A stretch of 64,000 nucleotides of DNA. Source: Pseudomonas mucoides (GTDB lineage: Bacteria > Pseudomonadota > Gammaproteobacteria > Pseudomonadales > Pseudomonadaceae). Shown here in pieces: positions 33,808 through 44,218 of the stretch. The first letter of the stretch is position 1. The number at the start of each line of letters is the position of its first letter. The notes below the pieces were generated by a model. The model was not told the DNA's origin and searched no databases. It was given only the letters and a program-made list of their open reading frames with translations. The translations under genes were made by a program, and so were the position numbers. The stretch is taken from assembly GCF_015461845.1 (NCBI RefSeq), contig NZ_JACOPW010000009.1:186001-250000 (forward strand), in the 5' to 3' direction.

Positions 33808-34793
33808 GGCTTGGCGCTCCAGCCACCTTCAGGCGCGGCGAAGCGCCAGACAACCGGGCGAACTTCACCATCGGTACGGGGCCCGAAATTGTTGTCGACG
33901 CCAATCCAGGCACCGTCAGCGTCAATGATCAACGCCTCTTCCAGACCGTAGTTCTGCGAATAACGGCGGTTTTCCTGCAACAACTCGGCCGCATACGACC
34001 AGCAGCGTTCGACCTTGGCCGTCTGCGGGTCGCGGCGACAGATCTGATAGGCGTTGCGCTCAAGGGTAAACAACTTGCCCTCGAACAATGACAGGTCGGA
34101 GAAGTCCCGGTTAACCGGTTTGGCATGAGGGAACTGCGGCGGCTGCATTTCCATGCCCGCTTCGCTCAGCAGCACACAGCCACCGTCGCAATCCCATACG
34201 GTCTGTTTGCGCTTGATCGTCAACAAGCCGCGGCTTTGACGTTCGGCAGCGAACCATATTTGATCGCCCGCCGGATTGATCGCCAGCCCCTCGAACAGCG
34301 CATTGAACTGCAACAGCATGCCGCTGGCACGCGCTTCGCGAACCAGCATTGGCGAGATTTTCAACCAGCTCGCCGGCCCTGTAGGGGGTACCAGGAGGAC
34401 GGCCGCATGGCCTTCGCTGACAATGTAGCGATTGCCGGCGCTGTCACAGGTAATGCCTTCGAAATCCAGATCGCCGCCACGCACGAACGACGCCGCCCAG
34501 GTTCGCGCACGCAACCCCCAGGGTAATCCGTTGTCCGGCACCGGAGGTACGCCGAGGCCCACGCTTTCGGCCTGCCAGGTCGCGTTGCTGGTATCAAGGC
34601 GGTAAATCTGATCGTCGTCGCGATCCGAGACCGTCCACAGGTCCTTGCCGCACTGGGCCAGTCCCGACAGGTTGCCGCCGCGCATGCCGTCAACGGGATG
34701 CTCGGAGACCACGCGCAATTCTGGTGCCGGTTCAGCAAAGGCCAGAACCGGGGTCAGAAGCAACGCACACGCCAGGGCAAAGCCGAGCCGCAT
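33804..34793 (-). CDS. Esterase-like activity of phytase family protein
   Basis: A 329-residue secreted or periplasmic protein. MRLGFALACALLLTPVLAFA is a signal peptide. The body contains propeller-like phrases LSGLAQCGKDLWTVSDRDDDQIYRL, DFEGITCDSAGNRYIVSEG and NFGPRTDGEVRPVVW, which fit the phytase-like/SdiA-regulated beta-propeller family; the true substrate is unknown. Its ATG overlaps the parE stop by one base, so it is co-translated with parE. Confidence 0.78.
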   Translation of the reverse strand: MRLGFALACALLLTPVLAFAEPAPELRVVSEHPVDGMRGGNLSGLAQCGKDLWTVSDRDDDQIYRLDTSNATWQAESVGLGVPPVPDNGLPWGLRARTWAASFVRGGDLDFEGITCDSAGNRYIVSEGHAAVLLVPPTGPASWLKISPMLVREARASGMLLQFNALFEGLAINPAGDQIWFAAERQSRGLLTIKRKQTVWDCDGGCVLLSEAGMEMQPPQFPHAKPVNRDFSDLSLFEGKLFTLERNAYQICRRDPQTAKVERCWSYAAELLQENRRYSQNYGLEEALIIDADGAWIGVDNNFGPRTDGEVRPVVWRFAAPEGGWSAKP

Positions 34794-36697
34794 CAACCAA
34801 GAACCTCGGCCAGGTTGCCCTTGGATTCCAGCCAGGACTTGCGGTCACCGGCACGTTTCTTCGCCAGCAGCATGTCCATCATTTCCGAGGTCGCAGCGAA
34901 ATCGTCCAGGGTCAACTGCACCAGACGCCGGGTGTTCGGGTCCATGGTGGTTTCGCGCAGTTGCGGCGGGTTCATTTCACCCAGACCTTTAAATCGGGTG
35001 ACCTGCGGCTTGCCGCGTTTCTTCTCGGCGACCAGACGATCGAGAATGCCATCGCGCTCGGCTTCGTCCAGGGCGTAGTAAATCTCCTTGCCCAAGTCGA
35101 TGCGGTACAGCGGCGGCATCGCGACGTAGACGTGACCGGCATCCACCAACGGGCGGAAGTGCTGGACGAACAACGCGCACAGCAGCGTGGCAATGTGCAG
35201 ACCGTCGGAGTCGGCGTCGGCGAGGATGCAGATCTTGCCGTAACGCAGCTGGCTCATGTCCGCCGCACCCGGATCGACACCGATGGCCACGGCGATGTTG
35301 TGCACTTCCTGGCTGGCCAGCACTTCGCTGCCATCGACTTCCCAGGTGTTCAGAATCTTGCCGCGCAACGGCAGGATCGCTTGAAACTCTTTGTCTCGTG
35401 CTTGCTTGGCGGAACCGCCGGCGGAATCACCTTCCACGAGGAACAGCTCGGAACGCATCGGGTCCTGCCCGGCGCAATCGGCGAGTTTGCCCGGCAGCGC
35501 CGGTCCTGCGGTGACGCGCTTGCGCTCGACCTTCTTGCTCGCCTTGAGGCGGCGGCCGGCGTTGTTGATCGCCAATTCCGCCAGGAGCATGCCGGTTTCC
35601 GGGTTGGCGTTGAGCCACAGGCTGAACGCGTCCTTGACCACACCGGAAACAAACGCCGCCGCTTCACGGGACGACAAACGCTCTTTGGTCTGGCCGGAGA
35701 ATTGCGGCTCCTGCATTTTCATCGACAGGACGAAGGCGATGCGTTCCCAGACGTCTTCCGGCGCCAGCTTCACGCCGCGTGGCAGCAGGCTGCGGAATTC
35801 ACAGAATTCGCGCATCGCATCGAGCAAACCCTGACGCAAACCGTTGACGTGTGTACCACCCTGGGCCGTCGGGATCAGGTTGACGTAGCTTTCCTGAACC
35901 GCGTCGCCCCCTTCCGGCAGCCACAACAGCGCCCAGTCGACCGCTTCTTTATTACCGGCCAGGCTGCCGCAGAACGGCTCGTCCGGCAGGCGTTCGAATT
36001 CGCTGACGGCGTCGACCAGATAGGAACGCAGGCCGTCTTCGTAATGCCATTCGACTTTCTCGCCGGTGGCTTTGTCTTCAAAACTGACCAGCAGCCCCGG
36101 GCAGAGAACGGCCTTGGCCTTGAGCACGTGCTTGAGGCGGCTGATGGAGAATTTCGGCGAATCGAAGTACTTCGGGTCCGGCGCAAAGAACACGCTGGTG
36201 CCGGTGTTGCGCTTGCCGACGGTGCCGACCACTTCCAGTTCGGTTTTCTTGTAACCGTCGGCGAACGTCATCTGGTATTCGTTGCCGTCACGCTTGACGC
36301 GCACCCGGACTTCGGTCGACAAGGCGTTGACCACGGAAATACCCACCCCGTGCAGACCGCCGGAGAACTGGTAGTTCTTGTTGGAAAACTTGCCGCCCGC
36401 ATGGAGCTTGGTGAGGATCAGTTCGACCCCGGACACGCCCTCTTCCGGGTGAATGTCCACCGGCATGCCACGGCCGTCATCGCTGACTTCCAGGGAGTGA
36501 TCGGCGTGCAGGATGACCTGCACCGAAGTCGCATGCCCGGCCAAGGCTTCGTCGACGCTGTTGTCGATGACTTCCTGGGCAAGGTGGTTCGGCCGACTGG
36601 TGTCGGTGTACATACCGGGGCGTTTACGCACCGGGTCGAGGCCCGAGAGGACTTCGATGGCGTCTGCGTTATAAGAGCTAGCGCTGGGAGTGGCCAT
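34793..36697 (-). CDS. parE: DNA topoisomerase IV subunit B
   Basis: ParE supplies the ATPase of topoisomerase IV. The 634-residue protein has the GHKL fold (EVIDNSVDEALAGHA, DDGRGMPVDIHPEEG, GGLHGVGISVVNAL), a transducer domain, and a TOPRIM domain with EGDSAGGSAKQ and ILADADSDGLHI. The length matches other pseudomonads. It heads a leftward set of parE, phytase-like gene, retropepsin gene, parC and pqiC-like gene. Confidence 0.97.
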   Translation of the reverse strand: MATPSASSYNADAIEVLSGLDPVRKRPGMYTDTSRPNHLAQEVIDNSVDEALAGHATSVQVILHADHSLEVSDDGRGMPVDIHPEEGVSGVELILTKLHAGGKFSNKNYQFSGGLHGVGISVVNALSTEVRVRVKRDGNEYQMTFADGYKKTELEVVGTVGKRNTGTSVFFAPDPKYFDSPKFSISRLKHVLKAKAVLCPGLLVSFEDKATGEKVEWHYEDGLRSYLVDAVSEFERLPDEPFCGSLAGNKEAVDWALLWLPEGGDAVQESYVNLIPTAQGGTHVNGLRQGLLDAMREFCEFRSLLPRGVKLAPEDVWERIAFVLSMKMQEPQFSGQTKERLSSREAAAFVSGVVKDAFSLWLNANPETGMLLAELAINNAGRRLKASKKVERKRVTAGPALPGKLADCAGQDPMRSELFLVEGDSAGGSAKQARDKEFQAILPLRGKILNTWEVDGSEVLASQEVHNIAVAIGVDPGAADMSQLRYGKICILADADSDGLHIATLLCALFVQHFRPLVDAGHVYVAMPPLYRIDLGKEIYYALDEAERDGILDRLVAEKKRGKPQVTRFKGLGEMNPPQLRETTMDPNTRRLVQLTLDDFAATSEMMDMLLAKKRAGDRKSWLESKGNLAEVLG

Positions 36698-36751
36698 GGG
36701 GTCTCGTCGTCCGCCTGTAAAAAGAGTGTTCGTTTAATAAGGGGCGAGGGT

Positions 36752-37360
36752 TCACAGTGCAGTGAAATCGATCGCCTGATACAAATCTGCGCCGATGCCG
36801 GCAAAACTCAGCATCGCCGGCAATTGCGCGGCGAAGCCCTGGAAACCATGGTCGCCACCGGCCTGGATGCGCAAGGCGCAGGCCCGGTAATACTGCTGGG
36901 CGAGGCGATAGTCCAGCGTTTCGTCACCGGTCTGCAACCACACCTGATACCGCTGCGGGTCCCGGGGCGCCGGCACTTCCAGTTCGGCCAAAGCTGTCAC
37001 GTGGTCGTGGGTCAATTCCCAGGCTTCATCGGTATACAGGTTTTTCTGCGTTCCCAGGTACCCGTCGAACATCCGGTGCGGACTGACGGCCGGGTTGATC
37101 AGCAAAGCCTTGAGGCCATGACGCTCGGCCAAGTGAGTCGCATAGTAGCCGCCGAGTGAGCTGCCGACCAGCAGTGGCCGCCCCAGCGCTTCAATCGCCT
37201 GCTCCAGCTGACCGATGGCCTCGCGCGGGTGGTGATGCAAGGCCGGAACGCGCAGTTGATCGCTCAGGCCGAGTCGGTCCATCACCTGCATCAACTGCGT
37301 AGCCTTTTTCGACGAAGGCGCGCTGTTGAAACCGTGGATATAAAGGATCGAACCTGACAT
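36752..37360 (-). CDS. yqiA: YqiA-like alpha/beta-hydrolase esterase
   Basis: A 202-residue cytosolic esterase of the YqiA family. It begins MSGSILYIHGFNSAPSSKKA, with the oxyanion IHGFNS motif. The nucleophile is S68 in GSSLGGYY, the acid lies in LQTGDETLDY and the histidine in AGGDHGFQGF. YqiA in E. coli cleaves acyl-CoA and short esters. It is 54 nt upstream of parE, and the yqiA-parE pairing occurs in many gammaproteobacteria. Confidence 0.9.
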   Translation of the reverse strand: MSGSILYIHGFNSAPSSKKATQLMQVMDRLGLSDQLRVPALHHHPREAIGQLEQAIEALGRPLLVGSSLGGYYATHLAERHGLKALLINPAVSPHRMFDGYLGTQKNLYTDEAWELTHDHVTALAELEVPAPRDPQRYQVWLQTGDETLDYRLAQQYYRACALRIQAGGDHGFQGFAAQLPAMLSFAGIGADLYQAIDFTAL

Positions 37361-37449
37361 TTGAGCTCCCTGTGCGTCGGGTAAAGAGGCGCAGTTTACA
37401 GGGAGTCGAGGGGATCGGGGATATCCTTGAAATTCGTGGTGCCTTTGAG

Positions 37450-37526
37450 GGCGCCATCGCGAGCAGGCTCACGCCTACAGGGGTATGCATTCCAATGCAG
37501 GAGTGAGCCTGCTCACGATGGCCGCC
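37450..37526. repeat. REPIN, diverged copy (CATCGCGAGCAGGCTCAC class)
   Basis: GGCGCCATCGCGAGCAGGCTCA and TGAGCCTGCTCACGATGGCC form an inverted pair with a spacer of about 25 nt. It is a variant of the repeats at 15653 and 29934. It lies between yqiA and cpdA. The rest of 37361-37544 is empty. Confidence 0.85.
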
Positions 37527-37544
37527 CCCGGTCTTACTGAATAC

Positions 37545-38360
37545 TCAATAGCCGTTAGAGCCGTAATCAACCTCAAAATCAAACCCGGTGACTCGTTCCA
37601 CCCCGGTTTCAATCTGCCCATCCGGCAACAACCGCAACCAGCGATACCCCGGCGCCTGCTCCCCGACCTTGAAATCATCGCTGCCCGGCTCGAACTGAAT
37701 GCAGGTCGACGGCGAGGCGATCAAACGAACGCCATTACGCAGCTGATCAATCTCCTGATGCACATGCCCCCACAAAACCGCCCGCACCTGCGGAAAACGA
37801 TCCAGCACTGCAAACAGCGCCTCAGGATTGCGCAAGCCGATCGGCTCCATCCAGGCACAGCCAATCGACACCGGGTGATGGTGAAAACATACCAGATGAT
37901 GCCGCTCCGGCGCCTCACTCAGCGATCGAACCAACAGCTGCAACTGCTCATCCTGCAAGTACCCCGGCACCGAACCCGGCACGGCGGAATCAAGCAAGGT
38001 GACTCGCCAGTTGCCGACATCCACCACCGGTTCCAGCAATGCGCTTTTCACCGCGGCCTCGGCCATGATCTGTGGCTCATCGTGATTGCCGGGAATCCAG
38101 CGCGCCGGCGTATCGAGTTGCCCGGTCAGGTCGCGAAACTGTTGGTAGGACTCCAGCGTCCCGTCCTGAGACAGGTCGCCGCTGGCAATGACCAGATCGA
38201 TATTCGGCTGCTGAAGCTGCACCAGTTCGATGACTTTTTGCAGGCTGTCCCGCGTGTTCATACCCAGCAACGTCCCGTCCGCTTCGGCGAACAGATGGCT
38301 GTCGGAGAGTTGCACCAGCAACGCCGGATCGGCGGTGGTCAATGTGGATACGCTCGGCAA
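37545..38360 (-). CDS. cpdA: 3',5'-cyclic-AMP phosphodiesterase
   Basis: CpdA hydrolyses cAMP and thereby tunes Vfr/Crp-dependent control. The 271-residue protein carries the metallophosphatase motifs QLSDSHLF, SGDLSQDG, PGNHDEP, CFHHHPV and WGHVHQE. I place the start at the TTG at 38358-38360 because GGGAG lies seven bases upstream and the product then begins MPSVSTLTTADPALLVQLS, like homologues; a start 45 nt earlier lacks support. cpdA, the DUF1249 gene and nudF run in one direction, as in PAO1. Confidence 0.92.
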   Translation of the reverse strand: MPSVSTLTTADPALLVQLSDSHLFAEADGTLLGMNTRDSLQKVIELVQLQQPNIDLVIASGDLSQDGTLESYQQFRDLTGQLDTPARWIPGNHDEPQIMAEAAVKSALLEPVVDVGNWRVTLLDSAVPGSVPGYLQDEQLQLLVRSLSEAPERHHLVCFHHHPVSIGCAWMEPIGLRNPEALFAVLDRFPQVRAVLWGHVHQEIDQLRNGVRLIASPSTCIQFEPGSDDFKVGEQAPGYRWLRLLPDGQIETGVERVTGFDFEVDYGSNGY

Positions 38361-38459
38361 GGCGTTCTCCCAAGGCAGAATCACGGGGGTGGATAGGTGC
38401 CGCAATTATGCTGGGGGACGCTCAAAAGGGGAAACCTGTGAACCTGACGCAGTTCACAA

Positions 38460-38912
38460 CTACCGCACAACGGCGTACTCGTGGCCGCACGCCAGGCAAT
38501 GGCTCAGCCACTCACCCAGAAACATATTCAGCTGGGCCTTTTCGTCCGGCTGGTGCATCGAGGCGTTGGGATAAGGATAGATGCCGCGAAAACGCCGCGC
38601 ATGTTCGGCGCTGACCACTTCGGCCATGCAGGCGTCGTGGTAGACCTGCACTTCCAGCTGCGGAATCGGCAGCCACGGCAGGCTGTGCTCCTGACGCACT
38701 TGCAGGGTCGTGGTGTACGGACAGACCTGCAACACTTCCAGCGCCAGCACGCCAAGCATCTGTTCGCCATGCGTTACGGCAATGCGCCGCGCCGCCGGCT
38801 CGTCGCGCATGTCCGGCAACAGTCGCATCAAGCGCGCGTAGTTCGCCTCACAGGAAGCTTGCAGCCCCGCAAGGTCCACCCGATAGCGATCGCGCAGCTT
38901 GTTTACGACCAT
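38460..38912 (-). CDS. DUF1249 family protein (YqiB-like)
   Basis: A 150-residue soluble protein of unknown role. It begins MVVNKLRDRYRVDLAGLQA, and it contains VCPYTTTLQVRQE and LEVQVYHDACMAEVVSAEH. It ends with conserved LSHCLACGHEYAV, whose Cys and His could bind metal. This family almost always sits between cpdA and nudF, suggesting a linked but unproven function. It overlaps nudF by 10 nt, so translation is coupled. Confidence 0.85.
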   Translation of the reverse strand: MVVNKLRDRYRVDLAGLQASCEANYARLMRLLPDMRDEPAARRIAVTHGEQMLGVLALEVLQVCPYTTTLQVRQEHSLPWLPIPQLEVQVYHDACMAEVVSAEHARRFRGIYPYPNASMHQPDEKAQLNMFLGEWLSHCLACGHEYAVVR

Positions 38913-39520
38913 AACCCCCTCACTTCAGCGCGGTTTAAAGCTAACCATTGCAAGGCAATGATGCTGGCCGCGTTGGCAATTCGTCCGTCGCGCACGGCCT
39001 GCAAGGCATCTTCTAACGCCCAGACCGTGACGCGGATATCTTCAGCTTCTTCCTCCAGCCCATGCAGGCCGCCAACCCCGGTAGAGTCGCAACGCCCCAG
39101 GAACAGGTGCACGAACTCATTGCTGCCGCCCGGCGACGGGAAATATTTGATCATCGGCCAGAGCGCCCCGAACACAAGCCCAGCTTCCTCCTGCCCTTCG
39201 CGGTGAGCAACTTCTTCCGGCACTTCTTCCTTGTCGATCAGACCAGCGACCAGCTCGATCAGCCAGGGGTTGTCGGTCTTGCCCATGGCGCCGACGCGAA
39301 ACTGTTCGATCAGCACCACTTCGTCACGCTGCGGATCGTAAGGCAACACACACACGGCGTCGTGGCGCACGAACACTTCACGATTGATTTCACGACTCAT
39401 GCCGCCGGCGAACAACTCGTGGCGCAAGTGCACACGGTGGAGCTTGTAAAAGCCCTCGTAACACATTTCGCGCCGAACGATATCAACGGTGGTCGGAATG
39501 GCGTTGGCAAAATCAGTCAT
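38903..39520 (-). CDS. nudF: ADP-ribose pyrophosphatase
   Basis: NudF splits ADP-ribose to AMP and ribose 5-phosphate. The 205-residue protein has a perfect Nudix box, GLIDKEEVPEEVAHREGQEE followed by AGL, matching GX5EX7REUXEEXGU. GAGGA lies six bases before the ATG. It leads the nudF, DUF1249, cpdA set. The upstream gap 39521-39748 (228 nt) holds the divergent start regions of nudF and the lipoprotein gene; I see no further feature there. Confidence 0.95.
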   Translation of the reverse strand: MTDFANAIPTTVDIVRREMCYEGFYKLHRVHLRHELFAGGMSREINREVFVRHDAVCVLPYDPQRDEVVLIEQFRVGAMGKTDNPWLIELVAGLIDKEEVPEEVAHREGQEEAGLVFGALWPMIKYFPSPGGSNEFVHLFLGRCDSTGVGGLHGLEEEAEDIRVTVWALEDALQAVRDGRIANAASIIALQWLALNRAEVRGLWS

Positions 39521-39748
39521 GACAATCCTCTTTACTGCAAATCCGTTACGAGGCTCCTTTTTGTTACCTGCAACCTCGACTTCGCGCCATCCTAACGCGC
39601 CTGCGACATTTGATGCAGCCCCTTTCCCGTCAGCGGGATAGACGGTGAGGGCGAAACCAACTCTAATTAGCTTAGTGGCGAACTGACTGCTTCGTTGAGA
39701 GTCGAAGCGGATAACTTTTTGCCTTTCCCTGTTTTACAAAGGACGCCC

Positions 39749-40495
39749 ATGTCGCTTTTTAAAATCGCCTCCGTGGCCGCAATCGCCCTGACGCTGGGCG
39801 CCTGCCAGAGTCTGTTTCAGCCCAACTACCGGGCGCCGCTGGAAACTACCCGCGACGCTACCGAAACCCTGAAACCGGGTTGCACCACACCCGATTGTCC
39901 GCTGGTGAACATCGATACATTGCGCTTCCCCGCCGAACCGCAGCTGGACGGCATCGTCGAAAAACGCCTGCTGCAAATGACCCGCACCACACCGGACGCC
40001 CCGGTGGCGCCGACGCTGACGGCCTATCGCGATGAGTTTTTGCGCACCGCCGGGCCGCGCTACAGCAGTTACCTGCAAGCCAAGGTACGTGAGCAGCATG
40101 ACGGCTTGGTGATCGTCGAATTTTCCAGCTACCTGGACACCGGCGGCGCTCATGGCACACCGGGCCGCAGCTTTATCAACTATTCACGCCAGCAGCACAA
40201 AGTGCTGACGCTGTCGGACATGTTGGTGCCGGGTCAGGAAGAGGCGTTCTGGAAGGCGGCGCAAGTGGCGCACAACAGCTGGCTGATCAGCACCAAGCTC
40301 GATCAGGAACCGGAGTTCGTGAAGAGCTGGCCGTTCCAGAAAACCCAGAACGTGGCGCTGACCTACGGTGGGGTGATCCTCAAGTACGAAACCAGCACCA
40401 TCGCGCCATACGCGCTGGGCCATGTCGAACTGAAGATCCCCTACCCTCGCCTGAATGGCATCATCAAGCCCGAGCTGTTTCCCGGCCGTAACTGA
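39749..40495 (+). CDS. RsiV/DUF3298-family lipoprotein
   Basis: A 248-residue lipoprotein: MSLFKIASVAAIALTLGAC gives a lipobox cysteine at C19. The mature part includes LKPGCTTPDCPLVNIDTLRFP, then FSSYLDTGGAHGTPGRSFINY and KVLTLSDMLVPG. The GGAHG motif and the following strand-rich part are typical of the DUF3298/RsiV fold, found in anti-sigma RsiV and in periplasmic proteins of unknown role. No sigma factor is next to it. Its 3' end overlaps the convergent cytX end by 32 nt. Confidence 0.8.
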   Translation: MSLFKIASVAAIALTLGACQSLFQPNYRAPLETTRDATETLKPGCTTPDCPLVNIDTLRFPAEPQLDGIVEKRLLQMTRTTPDAPVAPTLTAYRDEFLRTAGPRYSSYLQAKVREQHDGLVIVEFSSYLDTGGAHGTPGRSFINYSRQQHKVLTLSDMLVPGQEEAFWKAAQVAHNSWLISTKLDQEPEFVKSWPFQKTQNVALTYGGVILKYETSTIAPYALGHVELKIPYPRLNGIIKPELFPGRN

Positions 40496-41756
40496 AAGCC
40501 CGGCCCAGCACCAGCTGCAGCAGCCCTGCCAGAATCAACGACGGCAGGGTTGCGCCGATGTCCGGATACAGATTGGCCAGCAAGTGATAGGTGCTCACCC
40601 CGCCCAACCAGGCGAGCAACGCCGGCCAGCGCAATGCGGCTGACGCCACCTGAGCCGAACGCTTGCGCAGAATGAAGTGATCCACCAGCACCACGCCGAA
40701 CAGCGGCGCAAACACCGAACCGATCAACAGCAGGAAGTTTTGGTACTGGGCCAATGGCGCCAGGCACGCGATCAGTGTGCAAATCACGCCGATGGCCAAC
40801 GCCAGATGCTCGACTTTCAAGCGCAACAGAATCCCGCTGGAAACGGCCGCCGAGTGAATGTCGGCGAAGGCGTTTTCCGACTCGTCCAACAGGATCAGCA
40901 ACAGCGGAATGCCCAGGCCTGCACCCGCCAGCGCCAGCAACAAGGCATTCACTTCACCGCTCGGCGCGAACGCCAGGGTGTAGGCCACGCCCAGGCTCAT
41001 CAGCCAGAAATTACCGATAAAGAAGCCCAGCGCGGTGCCGCCGAAGACGTTTTTCGCACGCTTGCCGAAACGCGAGTAGTCGGCAATCAGCGGCAGCCAC
41101 GACAGCGGCATCGCGATAGCAATGTCGAAGCCGACGGCGAACGGCATCGAACCATCACCGGCCTGCGCCCACAAGGCAGCCAGATCGGCTTTGGCGAACA
41201 GGTTCCAGGTCAGCCAGATGCACGCGGCCAGCAACAGCCAGATGCCCCACTTGCGCAGGATCTGCCGCACGAATGTCAGAGGACCGCTGACGGCCAGCAA
41301 CGTCGCCAGACCACCGAAGACAATGGTCCAGAGCAGCGGATTCGACAGCAGGCTGCCTTCGCTGAACGCCCGCGCGCCGAGCAGGCTGGCGGCATCACGC
41401 ATGACGATGATTTCGAACGAGCCCCAACCGATCAGTTGCAGCAGGTTCAACACGGCCGGCAGGCTCGCGCCACGTTTGCCGAGGCAGAGTTTGAGCGCGG
41501 CCATCGACGACAGGCCGGTATCACTGCCGATCACGCCGACGGCGGCCAGCAGCAGAACGCCGACCAGGGTGCCGAGGAAGATCGCCAGCAGTGAGCCGGA
41601 CAGGCCCAGGCCTGGCGCGAGCAAGGCGCCGGTCTGCAGCACCATCAAGCCGATGCCGAGGGAGAACCACAGGGAAAACAGATCACGACCGCCGAAAACG
41701 CGTTTGTCGGTTGGCACGGCGATGCCAGGGGAATAAGTACTCGGTTGAATGCTCAA
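40464..41756 (-). CDS. cytX: Putative hydroxymethylpyrimidine transporter CytX (NCS1 family)
   Basis: A 430-residue membrane protein with about 12 helices and NCS1 features: FSLWFSLGIGLMVLQTGALL near the start and PLSWLPLIADYSRFGKRAKN in the middle, shared with cytosine permeases. CytX proteins import the thiamine pyrimidine precursor HMP and are found next to thiC, as here. The start is probably TTG at 41754-41756, giving MSIQPSTYSPGIAVP; other upstream codons are also TTG. It lies 106 nt after thiC, beyond an inverted repeat. Confidence 0.85.
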   Translation of the reverse strand: MSIQPSTYSPGIAVPTDKRVFGGRDLFSLWFSLGIGLMVLQTGALLAPGLGLSGSLLAIFLGTLVGVLLLAAVGVIGSDTGLSSMAALKLCLGKRGASLPAVLNLLQLIGWGSFEIIVMRDAASLLGARAFSEGSLLSNPLLWTIVFGGLATLLAVSGPLTFVRQILRKWGIWLLLAACIWLTWNLFAKADLAALWAQAGDGSMPFAVGFDIAIAMPLSWLPLIADYSRFGKRAKNVFGGTALGFFIGNFWLMSLGVAYTLAFAPSGEVNALLLALAGAGLGIPLLLILLDESENAFADIHSAAVSSGILLRLKVEHLALAIGVICTLIACLAPLAQYQNFLLLIGSVFAPLFGVVLVDHFILRKRSAQVASAALRWPALLAWLGGVSTYHLLANLYPDIGATLPSLILAGLLQLVLGRAFSYGRETARA

Positions 41757-41790
41757 GGGGGTTATCTCAAATAAGAGCAGAGGCAAGTTC

Positions 41791-41851
41791 AAGCGGCAAG
41801 CTACAAGTTAGAAGCAATCCGCAATCCGCTTCTTCTTGCAGCTTGTCGCTT
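41791..41851. repeat. Inverted repeat between thiC and cytX
   Basis: AAGCGGCAAGCTACAAG (41791-41807) pairs with CTTGCAGCTTGTCGCTT (41835-41851), and an inner GAAGC/GCTTC extends the stem. The sequence is a further palindrome class of fluorescent pseudomonads. Lying between two co-directional genes, it may reduce read-through from thiC into cytX. Confidence 0.75.
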
Positions 41852-41862
41852 GTCGCTCGTGG

Positions 41863-43752
<1,890 letters not shown>

Positions 43753-43936
43753 CACGGGCTCTCCAGACAGCATCCAGGCAGTGGAATTTTGTCGGAGCGA
43801 ACCTGTAACGAATGGACGCGACCAATCAGCAATAACAAAGCTGTTGGTGCTGTGCTCAGTGCTCGAGGGGTGTTCGATTGTCGAACAACATCCCGGACGA
43901 AGCACAAGAGGACTCGCCGGGTGACGAGAAATCTTG

Positions 43937-44020
43937 TTCCCTACGCAGGCGCTAACCTGATCAGGTTCAACGGGATCCGAAATTATTCGATCTCAGCCTC
44001 ATAGCAAGGCACCCCGACAA
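43937..44020 (-). ncRNA. TPP riboswitch (THI element) upstream of thiC
   Basis: Read on the minus strand, the leader has the hallmark blocks in order: GGGGTGCC, CTGAGATC, a variable hairpin, ACCTGATCAGGTTA-type core (GAACCTGATC) and GCGTAGGGAA at the end. These make the pyrimidine- and pyrophosphate-sensing arms. The remaining leader to the thiC start (43753-43936) probably carries the expression platform. The rest of the 466-nt gap is the tolC promoter region. Confidence 0.95.
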
Positions 44021-44173
44021 GAACCCGGCCAGTCTAGACACAACTGACAAAGAACGCCAACACCGCGCAAACACCTCGATGAATGGCAGAATCAGGATTG
44101 TTGCCGCCCCATTGCACAACTACACTCGCTACGCCAAGCCATGCATTGACGTGGTACGTGCCGCGCCTTAGCC

Positions 44174-44200
44174 TTGGCGCTCAAATTACTTGTGTAATAT
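44174..44200 (+). promoter_or_regulatory. Possible promoter of the TolC-type gene
   Basis: TTGGCG (44174-44179) and TAATAT (44195-44200) are spaced by 15 nt, 18 nt before the start codon. A small dyad ATTAC-TTGT-GTAAT (44186-44199) overlaps the -10 box and might be an operator. Evidence is weak. Confidence 0.3.
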
Positions 44201-44218
44201 TAATTCTAGGGAACGCCT

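Noticed and set aside
34724..37159. 811-codon plus-strand frame opposite parE and yqiA
   Set aside because: Antisense to clear genes on the other strand; no recognisable motif.
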